A stretch of DNA of 64,000 bases from Microstegium vimineum (lineage: Eukaryota > Streptophyta > Magnoliopsida > Poales > Poaceae), in NCBI GenBank assembly GCA_022036555.1, contig CM039129.1:40920649-40984648 (forward strand), read 5' to 3'. Position numbers and translations under genes: made by a program. Below are positions 33,368 to 45,103 of this stretch, in pieces. Under the pieces are notes generated by a model. The model was not told the DNA's origin, did not search any database, and worked only from the letters and a program-made list of their open reading frames with translations. Positions within the stretch are counted from its first letter, which is position 1, and every line of letters starts with the position of its first letter.

Positions 33368-34681
33368 TGTCGGTGTTATGACCCGGGGGTCAAGACCACC
33401 AACTAGTAAATTTGTATATCGCGTGCTCCCTCTCTCAGATGTGATGCAAGATGGACACAAGGTTTATCCTGGTTCGGGCAAAGAAGGCCCTACGTCCAGC
33501 GGGGGAGGATGACTTGTATTATCTCGCACCCAAAGTGCTCGTATAGGGGGGTACAAGCTGAGTTACACGGGACGCTCAGAGTGAGCTGATGCCTAAGGCT
33601 AGCAGGGCTACCTTAGGCGGTGGGTTGGCTGCTCGAGGGGTCGCTCAAGCAGCGGGGAGTGATGATCGGGGCTAAAGTCCGAATGCCGAGTCATCTGAAA
33701 ACTCAGAGATCGGAGATCCCTCTCCTTCTACCTCGGCGTCCCCTTTTATAGACCAAGGGGAGGCCCGAGGGTACAGGATCCTAACTGTGTAGTATGGGCG
33801 GCGTGCCCACGGCACAGTGTTGGCGAAGGGACGTCGTACACTGTGTTGGCATGGCCTTCCCGTCCTTCTGGCGCTCCCGATCATGGTGGTAGTAGAAGTC
33901 GTCGCAGCACGTCGCGACACAGCTTCCGCAGGCGAGCGCGAATCCCACAGCTGAAACGAGACGGGGCGGATGGGACGGGCCCCATACCGGAGTTGTTGGA
34001 GGGACGGGTCGAGCCCCCCGGTCGAGGGGGGGTCGAGCTCTGCGTGGCTCTGTCGTATCCCTGAAGTCGTCGTCGAGGGCTGCACTGTTCACATTCTGAG
34101 GGGTGCTGCTGGAGTCCGTACTCGCGTCGTGGTGGCAGTAGCAACACAGTTGACAGGAATCAGGGACATGACAGAGAGTTGTTGGATTTGACTGCGGACG
34201 CGGGCGCCCATGGCGTTAGGCGGATTTACTTTAACCCATGCCGGGAGCAGTTGGGCTGTTCGAGCCTCCTGTGCGGGGGTCGTTCGTCCGACCCCTGGTC
34301 CGTCGCTCGGCGTCGAGGCAGGGTCGGAGCAGAGGCGGATTCGGAGGGATCGAAGTAGAGGGCGAGGGGTCGTTCGTTCGACCCCTCGTCCGTCACCCGG
34401 TGTCGAGGTAGGAGCCGGGGGGTCGCTCGTTTGACCCTCGGTCCGTCATTCAACGTCGAGGTGGAGACGGAGGGGTCGTTCGTTCGGCCCTTCGTCCGTC
34501 TCTTTCCGTCGAGGTGGGCCGGCCCGCAACTTGTTGCCATAGCCGGTGCAGGGCGCCTTCATGTGATGGGCCTTTCCTTACTGACTTGAGCAGTGGGCTG
34601 GTCCCTGTCTTAAAAATGGTTGCTATGTTTAGCGTTAATTTATCGAAGGGTTTAGGGTACCCCTTACCTTCGTACCCGACA
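33368..34681 (-). repeat. Gypsy right LTR (5' LTR of the minus-strand element), 1314 bp
   Basis: Same termini as the left LTR. The promoter TATAAAA lies on the minus strand at 33744-33750. Differences to the left LTR are scattered substitutions and a few 1-bp gaps. Confidence 0.95.
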
Positions 34682-34686
34682 AGTGG
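34682..34686. other. Target-site duplication AGTGG, right copy
   Basis: Identical to 18537-18541; directly followed by the continuation of the TNPA-like frame. Confidence 0.95.
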
Positions 34687-37442
34687 TATCCGAGAAACTT
34701 GGAGAAAGGACCGCAAACTAGATAATGGCTCGGAAACCAATGCAAACCGAGATCGGTTTGTCCTTTCAAGACCCAGGTACCGATGAAGCACTTAAGAGCA
34801 TATTAGCGGTAGCAGCAGAACATGAGAAAGGATTATTTAATCCACAAAGAGACATGGACATCCTAACTGCTGGCTTGGGTAACAAGGAGCATCCTGGTCG
34901 TGTTCGTGGAATATCTTCAAAAGAAGGATGGAAACAGGGATTCAGACCAGAGTGGCAAGGTGAGTACAGGAAGCGTGATCGATACAAAGAAGAGATGGCT
35001 TCGTATTTTAAGGAAGAGGCAAAAAAAGACTTCCAAGAGATGATGTCCCAAATGTTGTCCAATCCTCCTCCTGAGTTGATGCAAAGATTGGCTAGTGCGG
35101 TGTCCGTTCAACAACATACGCCTGGTCAGGGTCCCGAGATACAACTAGTCCCAACATCACAACACCTTGCGGTGCCACACAGTCCAGGAACGATTCCAAG
35201 CAGTGTTGCGTCAACGGGAGACAAGACTCACTATGCAGTTGACGACATTGATATGCCCACGCCTTGCTCCCTCGTCATAAGATATGATATTTCCAATCAT
35301 CGTACAAGGGTAGTAGGCACTGGATTTGCGATCCCAGGACGCAAGTATCATGGTGATGACATTCCAGACGACTACTGCAAGGTTGAAGTGGTGACGGTCG
35401 TCCAAGGATACGAAGATGACATGCTAGACATTGTCGGTCCCGAGGGCATTGAGACACTCGGACAGGCTATCAAGAACTTCATTCTTTGGCCTCCACGAGA
35501 TGTCCAATTGAGTGAGCCGCCAACACGACCACTCACTCAGGGGTCGTCAGGTCCTTCACAATCTCTTCCAGACCCACCGTCACCACCCGACCAGTCGTCT
35601 CTTCCAGACCACCATCACCACCTGCTCAAACTCTTCCAGACCCACCATCACCACCCGCCCAGACTCTTCCAGACCCACCATCACCACCTGCCCAGTCTCT
35701 TCCACCATCACCATCACCCATCACAGGTCCATCATTCAGTTCTCCACCTTGCCCAACACCTGAACCAAAGGACCCAGAACAAACAAAGGTGACTCCACCA
35801 CAGCCAAAGAAGAAATTTCCAATACCCAAATTGATATCCCCCTGGGACCAAAGAAAAAGAATAATGCTGGCGTGGGCAGATTTTTGGCAGGAATTGGACG
35901 TAAATGCACTACTCGCACCCTTGACTTGGATGAGCACGAGAAGTCAGCCAAAAAGCCTAAGGTAATTAGTGTAAATATCAGGAAGCCAATAAAGGAAGAT
36001 TACGAACATGTTCCTGATTGTTATCACTCGGGGAGGCCACTACTACGGTGGGATAAATTGATCAAGATCCCTAGTGGTATAAAAAGGCTGCATGATTGGT
36101 ACATGAGAGCAGCTTCTGTTGGCATTGACACTATCAACGTGTCTATACCACCACCTGTATTTGCAAGTGAAAGACAAACATGCATTATTACATTCGAGGA
36201 CATGTGGTTGATGATGAACCTCAAGAGACTCGACGTACAACTCATAACGTTGTTTGTAGTGTAAGTGTTACTCATATGAATAAATATGCATGTGTTTTTA
36301 TTTGTGAGTTGTATCCATTCTAATTCCATATCTTACATGAATGTGCGCCTTACAGAATGCAATATGAGGAGCAGGTCATGCGTTACGGTAACGATCCTCG
36401 TCACAGGGAAAATGAAAGGGTTGCGTATATGAACCCAATAAAAATATGTGAAGAGCGGTCAATATTCAGAATTGGAGACGACGATAAAAATTTAAAGGGG
36501 TTAGAAGGTAAAGAACGAGAGAATATGAAAAAGAAGCTGAAGAAAAGGTTTGAATCCGAATACACCTTCTACCTGGAAACCTCATTGCTTATATATCAAG
36601 ACAGAAAATGCATAATGGCCCCATATAACTTTGGGTAAGTGTGAGTTTGCATAGTTCAAATTAATAATTTTAATACACACTTGCATCATAAATTTGCTTC
36701 GTGCAGAGACCACTGGATCTGCTTTGTCATTTATCCTAGGCAAGAAAGGGTATTGGTATTAGACTCTGCAGATTATCCGACTACGAGCTATGCAAAGTTC
36801 TTGAACAACTTGGAACTGTAAGTTGAGATATATATGCTTGCATACTTTTATTGATGAGAGAGTTTGAGAATAACATGGTGATTCTATTTGAGATTATAGG
36901 GCATATAGGTATTACAAATTAAAAAAAGGAAAGTACGACAATCCAACGCAGCCATTGAACATATATCATCATTAGCCGGTACGTATGAAAAGTTATGAAT
37001 ACATATCATATACACGATGTTGTAAGTATATACATGACCACTTTCTTGTTATATAGTGTCACAAGCAACCACCTGGATCGGTCATGTGTGGATTCTACGT
37101 GTGCGAGTTCATGAGGCAGAATGGACGATACAGCAGGAACCCTTCTAAGGTAATATAAGTAATAGTCATGATTTTAGTTCTCACATTAAAGTTACAAATG
37201 TATTGTCAAGTGTATATATTAATGTTTATAAACTTTCCTCTCAGGAAGCTGATCAACCAAAGGCGACTAACATGAGCAAACATACTTTGTACGCCATAGT
37301 TGAGGACTTGTGCTCATTCATCATGAGAGATGTCATTCCTCACGAGGGGAAATATCACGACGAGTCGGCCACCTTAAGTGACCCAAAGTATAGACCGCTC
37401 ACAGAGATCAGTGGTCTACAACTTAGTCGAGATGGTTATTAA
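34687..37442 (+). pseudogene. Second CACTA gene, 3' part: TNPA-like tail, DUF8039-like domain and Ulp1/C48-type protease
   Basis: Continues in phase from 18541 after the Gypsy element. First comes the TNPA-like tail (TDEALKSILAVAAEHEKGLF), then a DUF8039-like domain at about 35250-35510 (TPCSLVIRYDISNHRTRVVG, GPEGIETLGQAIKNFILWPP). A Pro-rich linker with a PDPPSPPAQTL repeat follows and loses frame near 35606. The Ulp1-like cysteine protease has exons ending 36260, then 36356-36634, 36707-36817, 36900-36978, 37057-37149 and 37245-37442. Its catalytic residues are His in DHWICF (36711-36713), Asp in VLVLDSAD and Cys in VMCGFYVCEF (37087-37089). Stops TAG 34719-34721 and TAG 36973-36975 break it. 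Ulp1 enzymes remove SUMO-like modifiers; the role in a transposon is not known. Confidence 0.82.
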
Positions 37443-37717
37443 TTAGAGCCCTAGTGAAAACTTTGATGTATATATATATAGTGTTTGTGAGCACTAGAGC
37501 ACTAGTGAGAATTTTATTGTAAATACATTTACTTTATGTTTGTGAGCATGAAACTTTGATGTTGTAAATAAGTGTGACTTTATGTTTATGAGCATGAAAC
37601 CACTTGTATGAAATAGTTAAATACTATATGAGTATAATTGAACATCATCGAATAGATTTAGGGTAAAATATAGGATCTGATTTAAATTTAAAAATTGAAA
37701 AATTTGGTAGGGTGGAA

Positions 37718-37903
37718 ACTATTTCCACAGGCAGCTGACTTAAACAAACCGCATGTGGAAATCTGTTTCCACAGGCGGCTCACTTAAACAAACCGCCTGT
37801 GGGGCGGTTCTATAGAAACTGCATGTATAAATCGCTTATTTTACTGGCCTTTCACGTAGGCGGTTACGAAAAACACCTGTAGAAATACGTTTACAACCGC
37901 CGC
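37718..37903. repeat. CACTA right subterminal palindromic array
   Basis: ATTTCCACAGGCAGCTGACTT, AACCGCATGTGGAAAT, AACCGCCTGTGG and related motifs in both orientations, ending near the CACTA terminus at 37916. It is shorter and more decayed than the left array. Confidence 0.8.
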
Positions 37904-37916
37904 TATATTACTAGTG

Positions 37917-38575
37917 ACCAACATCAATTCAATCACTTTTGCAATATGTAGTGCTTGTAGTATTAATTATGCTGGGGTACAATTTTGAAGCGGAATAATC
38001 GGGCATTGCAAATGAAACTTACACTAAGTTTCCCTCCGTTTTAAAATCACAAACTCAGAAAATTCAGTAAAAGGAATTTTTTTCATGAAGAAATATCAGG
38101 TTAACTTTAAGAATACACACAAGAATCACACTCAAAGCAAGGAAAAGGTAAAATTGGAGTAAAACTAAGAGCGCTCGGATCGAAAGCAAATGACATTGAG
38201 GCAAACAGACCTTGTACGAACTCGATCGTGCAGCGAGCCGGCGATATGAGCAGCTTCTCCTGCGCGTGGTTTGGGTGGCGCGCGACGCTGAGCACCTGCA
38301 CGGCCGTCGCGGCCTCCTCGATCGCCACCCGTGGCACAGGTCGGGAGCATGAACCGGAACAGCGTGACGGCCTCCCAGGCGCCGAGCCTGGCGCGTCTAG
38401 CGTGCTGTGCGAAGACTTGGCCACCACCACCACCATTACGCCTCAAGGATCACGGCCACCATGAGCACCTCGGCGTGGGGAACCGTAGCAGAGCCTCCTC
38501 CCTGCCACCGCGGCCCCATCGCCTCAGCGCCCGCCCACGCGACCTGGCGCTAGCAGCCCGCGTCCACACGACTAA
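37917..38575. other. Flank right of the CACTA, GC-rich stretch without recognised gene
   Basis: 38160-38575 is GC-rich and open on the minus strand (about 93 codons ending 38165), but I recognise no family and no start context. It may be a fragment of a host gene. Confidence 0.4.
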
Positions 38576-38807
38576 GGGCATCCGCAATGGCTAGCTATTT
38601 GGCTAGCTAGATGTGACGTGATAAGAAAAAAGTAGTAGAGAGAATAGTCACTAGCTACAAGCAAATAGTCTATCTATTTCACGTAACCCAAGACTATGTG
38701 AGATGAGTATGTGGGTCCGGTACTATATATTAGTCTCTTTTATTGTCTCTCCCCTCCACGTCAGCTGACTATATAGCTAGTACTAGCTATTACCATTGCG
38801 GACGCTC
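38576..38807 (+). mobile_element. Tourist-like (PIF/Harbinger) MITE, complete
   Basis: 232 bp with inverted ends GGGCATCCGCAATGG and CCATTGCGGACGCTC and a TAA target duplication (38573-38575 and 38808-38810). No coding capacity. It splits a GC-rich segment. Confidence 0.88.
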
Positions 38808-39065
38808 TAACTCCCACCGTCCCTGCATGCCCTGTCGCTGCCACCCGCGCCGGTGAATCGTGCGCCGCCGCCCTAGCCCCGCAGTCCCAGCTCCCACATC
38901 TCTGACATCCACATGTCCTCGCGTGCCGCCTTTCACCTGTTGTGGCGCCGCCGCATCCGGCCCACACCACCAGCGGTCGGATCAGGCGTTGCGGCGGCTA
39001 AGAAAACCTAGTTGCGTCAGGAACCACGAGGAGGCGACACCATATGGTTTTCTTTATTCTATGCT

Positions 39066-39558
39066 ATAAAAAATGACAACACCAGGGATCGATCCTTGAC
39101 TGCAGTGCACGGGAGTGGGGGCTGACTGCGGCACGTGAGGGTCGTGTAAGCGTGGGCGTGGCATAGGAACGTGGGAGAGTGGGAAGCGACTTCTAACTTT
39201 TAATCTCAGTCGTTGCATCCGTAGTAGACGTGTCGTTGCATCCGTAGTAGACGTGTTGTGAGTCGTTAATCTTGAAGGAGAGAAGTGACTTAGAGAAGTT
39301 TTCAATTACAGTAGAGATGTGCTAAAAAAATGACAACGCCAGGGATCGATCCTTGACTGCGGCGCACGGGCGTGGGGGCTGACTGCAGCGTCGTGAGGGC
39401 CGTGTAAGCGTGAGCGTGGCGTGGGAGCGTGCAAGAGTGGGAAGCGGCTTCTAACTTCTAATCTCAGTCGTTGTATTTGTAGTAGACGTGTTGTGAGTCG
39501 TTGATCTTGAAGGAGAGAAATGACTTGGAGAAGTTTTCAATTATAGTAGAGATTTGCA
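39066..39558. repeat. Tandem duplication, two ~245-bp units
   Basis: 39066-39322 and 39323-39558 are about 90% alike by eye (AAAAATGACAACRCCAGGGA ... GGAGAAGTTTTCAATTA). The first unit has an extra 23-bp internal repeat (CGTTGCATCCGTAGTAGACG). Confidence 0.88.
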
Positions 39559-39940
39559 CCTCACAGCTAGCGTTTATTCAGCCTTTTGCACGCCGCACCG
39601 TACCATAAATGACTGAAGAATGTCTTTTAGTATATTTCATTATGCAAAAATTATACTGGAGAGGTCTGCCACTCAATATATTGACACACTCACAAACTAT
39701 CATTGGACTTCCTTTTAGTAAAAGATTTTTTTTCTTAGTATAGATCTAACCCGAACTCCGTTTTACTTTTGTGCAATCCCCTTCTGCATTCTTACAAAAT
39801 GCACAGAGAGGCTGCAGTTGATTGGTTAATGCATATTTTTTGCGAGGTTGTAGTGATGCATTTGTTTGTGTGTGTGTGTGTGACACTCAGATATGTTGGT
39901 CAAATGCTTAAATTCACTCTTCTTGGATGACTGAGTATAT
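39553..39940. repeat. Segmental duplication block A, first piece
   Basis: TTTGCACCTCACAGCTAGCG through GGATGACTGAGTAT matches 50932-51320 at about 90% by eye. The block continues on the other side of the Helitron at about 45556. Confidence 0.9.
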
Positions 39941-39947
39941 ATACTAG

Positions 39948-39974
39948 GTAGTTCGGCGCGCTTCGCTGCGCCCG
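39948..39974 (-). other. Helitron 3' terminal hairpin
   Basis: On the minus strand GGGCGCAGCGAAGCGCGCC forms a 5-bp GC stem and is followed 11 bases later by the terminal CTAG. Confidence 0.55.
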
Positions 39975-41961
39975 TATGATCTACGTGCTATGTGAGTAAC
40001 ATGTCCGTTAGATAGATAGATTGGCGATACATGTCAGCGTGTCTATTGCATACTCTTTTGGCGTCAAGTATTTTGTGTGCGTAGGTATGCACCGCCTCGT
40101 ATAAACAATCGCAAGAATATTTTTATGTATAGGGAAGTGTCAATCAGAAATTGACAGTCATATGGAACTTTGAAGCATGTCTACATAAGGGATGCTGAGA
40201 TTTAAAAACATAAGAGATACTGATAAATTGGGCATGGAAGCAGCAGATGACATACTGAATACAAAATGCAGATGACATCATTATTATTAACATGTACATA
40301 GTAATGGCAGGTCCAGCGAGGTAGCAGGCAGAGTGTCAGAATACTCTGTCATCCTAATACACTAAAAGGTGTTTTGTGCTGAAGATGAAAAAAAACTGAT
40401 GGAGGTTGCTAGTAAAGTTGTTCGGAAGTGAACAATAGCACCATTAGACATGGAGCAACCTTTGCAAGTTAAGCTGACCTAGCCACAAGCCCAGAACATC
40501 GGGCGTTGTCACCATCTTATATCTGCATGAATAAACTAAGGATAATTTTGTTCATGGCAAAGGAATAACAATATTCGAAAAGAAATGTGAATATCATTTT
40601 ACATGCATAATTTGACATAAATAGTTATGTTGACAGAGAGGCCCCATAACCAAGTATGTTGGAGAGAAGCCCTATAACTGAGTTTACAGTTTGTCATGGT
40701 ATAGATGATACACAAAAGTGAGAATCAATATATTAGAAAACAGAGCGATTTGATTTCGATATAGATAGGTTGCATCAAGAATTCAACAACATGCAGGTAG
40801 ACAAAATGGAAAATATAATAAAATCCTAAAGAGCTGACAATGTCTGATGAATTATGGAACAAACATTGTCTACAACAGTATATCAAATTTTGTTTAGAGG
40901 AAGCAACATAAATTTCAACTGGAGGAAGCACTGAGGAATCTAACAGATTGTTAATATTGAAGTTTGGGCAAATATAATTATCAAACATGTAGGTTTGTGT
41001 AGACTGTAGAGTAAGCAAAAGGAATTTTTATTTAAGGTCAAACATTTAGTATCCTACAACTGCAGAGCTAAAACTAACCTTTAATGATACTTCATGTGCA
41101 TAGCATTAAATCAAATTTCTATGAGACAAAAAAGTGGATGTATCAAAATTATGCACCATGATCGTGATTAGTAAATGGGAAAACATAGGATGGAAGGAGA
41201 TGCAATATTATATTCACTGAAACATCAATAATCCTTACCATTCCAAAATGCCATTAGGCCTCTCAATAGATCCAAGTGGAGCATACAGTCATGTATATAT
41301 AATAGAATAGATAGGCAGAAGGATTTGACAAACTATTTTGTAGCCAGGAAAATAAAAGGCTTGTGAAGCAAAGTAATGCGAGCATTGTAGAAAAAAAACA
41401 AAGAGGCTAATTTTACAATAACGAAGGTAATACATGACAGAGAATTTGTGGGCATAGCATGGGGTCCTGCGAGTACAAACACATGATGTTTGACCATAAA
41501 CCAATCATGCATGCAACTACAAAGATATTGCCCATGTGAATTACATCTATTCAGAGATAGTTTTCCCAATGCAAGTCCAATTTGGTCAGGGTTTTCCAAA
41601 TTAGTTTATGTTATTAATAATAATAACCACCAGAGTTTGACTACCAGCATGATTTGCATGCTCTGCAGTGCAGTGAAGGATAAACAGGGACAACAGAGTT
41701 CTTCCTCACTTGGAAACTTCTCTCTTTTTGAAGCCCAAAAGTAAAAAAATTATTGAAGACACTAATTAAATTGTGAGCAATGCTCAATGTGAATAGGACA
41801 CTATATATATAAAAAGATCATTTTCCAAAATCTGTAGAGGTTCATATGATATTAGGTGTTATAAGAAGAAAATTGAGTATGTATATATGCTTTGTCAGAT
41901 AGATTAAATACTAACATAACTATTTTTCAAGGAGACTCCTGCAGGAATGCTCTAATTGATA
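39975..41961. other. AT-rich Helitron interior, no gene seen
   Basis: About 2 kb with no recognisable domain on either strand; short minus-strand frames only. Confidence 0.55.
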
Positions 41962-42221
41962 CTCCCTCCATCCCAAATTGTAAGTCATTCCAAGAATCTT
42001 GGAGAGTCAAAGTTTCTTAAGTTTGACCAAACTTATATAACAATATAATAATATTTATGATGTCAAATAAGTATCATTAGATTCGTTATCAATTATATTT
42101 TCATAGTATACCTATTTGATGTTATAAATCTTTATAGTTTTGTCTATAACTCTTGGTCAAACTTGAGATGCTTTGACTCTCCAAGATTCTTGGAATGACT
42201 TATAATTTGGGATGGAGGGAG
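41962..42221 (+). mobile_element. Stowaway MITE, complete
   Basis: 260 bp bounded by TA (41960-41961, 42222-42223), with inverted ends CTCCCTCCATCCCAAATT and AATTTGGGATGGAGGGAG. Inner arms (GTAAGTCATTCCAAGAATCT / its complement) extend the inverted repeat beyond 40 bp. Confidence 0.92.
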
Positions 42222-43377
42222 TACTAATTAAGTTCACAGCTTTTGTAGTATGTCCTTTTTTCTTAAATCTAGTTAATATAGAATGCACCAAGGAAGTGAA
42301 ACATCAAAAAACAGAGGGAGAAGCCGAAGAGGTAGCATCAGAGTTCGACAAAACTGCATGTCATGATCTTCTGGAGAAAGGTATCCAGAGTACCACAACA
42401 TAGAATTGATAAAGAGCATCCTCTGTAAAATTGCAATGTGGCAGTCTTGACTACCAGTTGCTTGACAGAAATCAACAGGAGGGCGTGGTAGGATAAATAA
42501 ACAAATAGATCACCAATTTGTATATGGCCATGAAAGTGCTATTTGGAAGCTAAATGTGTTGCCACATTCATCTCAAGATGTCTGACAGAAACTATTTTCT
42601 TTTGAATACATAAAGCCTACCAAGGAGTTTGGGCATACAATTTTGGGCTTTCCAAAAAAATTTGCAAGGAATTTAACGTACAACAAAGTAGAACATAATA
42701 GTATAGTACCGTTCATCGGTGGAATGCAACGGGCTGGATCCATCGATGGAGCCTACCATGGACTCGTCTCCACAGCTGCAGAACCTCTAAGGCATTGTGC
42801 ATCCAACGATGCTAGAGTCCATGACAGTGGACCCCCATCCCTGAGCACAATTAAGAACAATACAAAATATGAGAGGGTGGAATTTGGGATCGGCTCAAAT
42901 ACAGTCAATATCATCAAGAAATAAGAATCTAGTTACATGGAACTGAATGTGTGCAAATGTAGGTGTGGACTATGCTGTAGTGAGACAAGATTGCTGCTAT
43001 TGCATACCTCTAGAGTTAGCTGCACATGCTGAGGAGATGAGGTTGCTTGGGCACCAGGAAGTGTGGCTAGAGGTGACTGCACAAATGTCAAGAGAATACT
43101 ATTTAAAAACTCATGTAGCAACACTCTGTAAGTAAATATATATGCAACTGAATTTCTCCAAACGTAAGCGTGGACCATGCTATTCTAAAACAGGACTGTT
43201 GTTGGTGCATACCTCTGGAGTTAGCTGCACATCATGAGGAGGTAGGTTTGTCTGGGCATTAGAATGTGAGGGCTGATCTGACTGTATAAACAGTAAGAGA
43301 GTATCTTTTAAAAGTGTGAGGATTATCATGTGAGGATAAACAATAAGAGAGCACATTACTTACATAGATAACATGGG
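42222..43377 (-). other. Decayed 3' region of the RPA70-like gene, with a duplicated exon-like segment
   Basis: The segment at about 43012-43080 (minus: CACCTCTAGCCACACTTCC to CTCTAGAGGTATGC) has a diverged copy at about 43205-43280, each ending in a GTATGC donor. No continuous frame; probably exons and introns of the gene starting at 44617. Confidence 0.4.
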
Positions 43378-44617
43378 GATTATCAAATTTGGAGAGGTCT
43401 AGAACAGTTATATTTTTTGTTGCCACTTGGCTCGTGCTTGGTCCATCCCATGTGTAAATATGCTAGCTAGGCATATGCAACCGCGAATAGAATAGACTAT
43501 CCAAAGATGCTATGATTGTATATCTACATGTCTCGTAAAGCTGCAACCTCTGGTATGTGAGGATTGACGTACCATTTGCATACAGAAGATCCTTGCAGGG
43601 ACACATTTCCTGTGAGAAAGAAATTATATATGTTTGTTTGGGTAGTTTCTGTAAAGTCATAGTGTTATGTTCATGAAGATAACAACAGGAACGCGCTGAA
43701 CTGAGAAGCTGTAACACCAACAAACAGGAAAATAACTGGTTCACATGTAGGCATTTCCATGTAGCGCTCAACATCGAAGTTCTCGGCCTGTTCACCCCAA
43801 AGAGCAACTACCAAGGTATCCCTTTGAAGCAACCGTGTAGGTTTAGATAAGAGGAATATAGGAAACTGAAAAGACAGAAGGTATACGCAAAATAAAGCAG
43901 CAAACAATGATGGTAAAAACATACTTTCCATCTGTTATGCGTACATTTCGGATTGACTTTGGGCCTCCCCTTGTATTTTGCATCCTGACATGTGTGCATC
44001 CATGTAGCACGCCGATAGTATCTGCACACATGGTAGGCTAATCAGTCTGAGCAACCATAGGTTAAACTAGAATAATATGAGCGAAGAGACATGTAGGGTA
44101 GCAGGAGCAACTCAGGATACCTTAGCAGTATTCAGTAATTTATTATGTGGCCTTCAGGACATCTAATGGTGCTATTTTGTATGCATACTCGGGAAACGTG
44201 GGTGGTACCGTTGTGATCTCCAAGACCGTTGTGTGCACAGTTAAGCGTGCTAAAAATGGATGATCAACGGGTCGATATGTTGTACGTGCACTGACCACCT
44301 GGAATAACTGAATGTAGTAGAGAGACGCTTCTTTTAATTGGGGCATGAACTTGTCTATCCAGGTCTGAGGAATCTGAGCTTCCATGGATGTTCCCTGTAA
44401 GCATGGAAGTGATCTAAGAAATGTAGAAGTGATATATGTGAGACAAAACTGGACATACTTAGAAATAGAGTACCTGCTCATCAATGAGAATAAAATCTAT
44501 TCTGACCACTCTAGGTGGTTGTTCTTTGTTCTTGCACTTAGAAAATCTGACAGCTCTGACTCATATAGTCCATTGATGCGAGTGAGGCGTGATTTCCTTT
44601 AGAGGTGTATGATTCAT
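43378..44617 (-). pseudogene. Replication protein A 70-kDa-like (DUF223/OB-fold) gene
   Basis: RPA70 binds single-stranded DNA; this plant-specific DUF223 branch is often found in Helitrons. Exon 44474-44617 starts MNHTPLKEITPHSHQWTI and ends VVRIDFILIDEQ with a GTACTC donor. Exon from 44394 reads GTSMEAQIPQTWIDKFMPQL and LTVHTTVLEITTVPPTFPEY. Exon 43925-44021 reads DTIGVLHGCTHVRM and NVRITDGK. The next (about 43685-43867) has the family hallmark LVVALWGEQAENFDVERYME, and exon from 43609 reads NVSLQGSSVCKWYVNPHIPE. Further 3' is ITVLDLSKFDNP at about 43378-43415. Defects: TGA 44561-44563 after WTI, and a GCCAC in place of a GT donor near 44150. A 5' UTR exon probably lies at 45069-45530. Confidence 0.75.
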
Positions 44618-45080
44618 TCTGCGCTCATGACAAAACAAAATGAGACATGAATACATTATAGGTTTATGAGAGTGTAGGTACCGAAATGTAAACTTGAACA
44701 AAGGCAAACAATGCTATGTAGCACAACAGAGCACATTAGAGGTCATTAAGGACACCAAAAACCAAATAATATCACATATAGTTCCACCGTTGGCCAAACC
44801 ATACAGGTAGCGTATCGTTAATTCGTTATAGCACAAAAACATAGATTCATTGCTGGTGTCCAAGATATAGCTATTTTTTTACAACCCATAAAGCACATCC
44901 AGCGAAACTAAAAGCAGATACCGCTGAAAGACCACAAACTGAACATGACAGAGCACATCACACAGGAATGAGGCTAATCCGCTGAGCACAGGCAAGCAAG
45001 AGCACCAAACATCTGCGTATGGACCTAGAAAAAATGGCAAAAGCAGGCAGGAGGCGGTGCATACCTGACGACTGGGCGAG

Positions 45081-45103
45081 CCCCGGCCGATGCGGCCGGG
45101 GCC
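45081..45103. other. Perfect GC hairpin
   Basis: GCCCCGGCCG and CGGCCGGGGC separated by ATG form a 10-bp stem in the GC-rich 5' region of the RPA-like gene. Confidence 0.8.

Larger units (their letters stand above)
18542..34681 (-). mobile_element. Ty3/Gypsy LTR retrotransposon of the Tat lineage (RIRE2/Grande-like)
   Basis: A 16.1-kb element on the minus strand with 1.31-kb LTRs (TGTCGG...CCGACA), primer-binding site, gag, protease, RT, two RNase H domains and integrase in Gypsy order. A long plus-strand gene lies between pol and the 3' LTR. The second RNase H and the antisense gene are hallmarks of the Tat lineage (Grande, RIRE2, Cinful type). It is inserted in the second CACTA gene with a perfect AGTGG duplication. 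gag-pol has at least six stops and several frameshifts. The LTRs differ by roughly 35-40 substitutions by eye. Confidence 0.95.
11251..37916 (+). mobile_element. CACTA (En/Spm) DNA transposon with nested Gypsy element
   Basis: The left end reads CACTAGTACAAAGCAGC and the right end, read on the minus strand, CACTAGTAATATAGCGG, so both have the diagnostic CACTA terminus. The 3 bases outside are ATC and ACC, a near match to the expected 3-bp target duplication. Both ends are followed by dense GC-rich palindromic subterminal repeats. Inside are a TNP2-type transposase gene and a second gene with TNPA-like and Ulp1-like domains, both on the plus strand. Without the 16.1-kb Gypsy insertion the element is about 10.5 kb. 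Both genes carry stops and frameshifts, so it is no longer autonomous. Confidence 0.85.

Noticed and set aside
38165..38446. GC-rich minus-strand frame near the CACTA right end
   Set aside because: No recognisable domain, no start or splice context, and split from similar-composition DNA by a MITE; kept only as an unassigned region.
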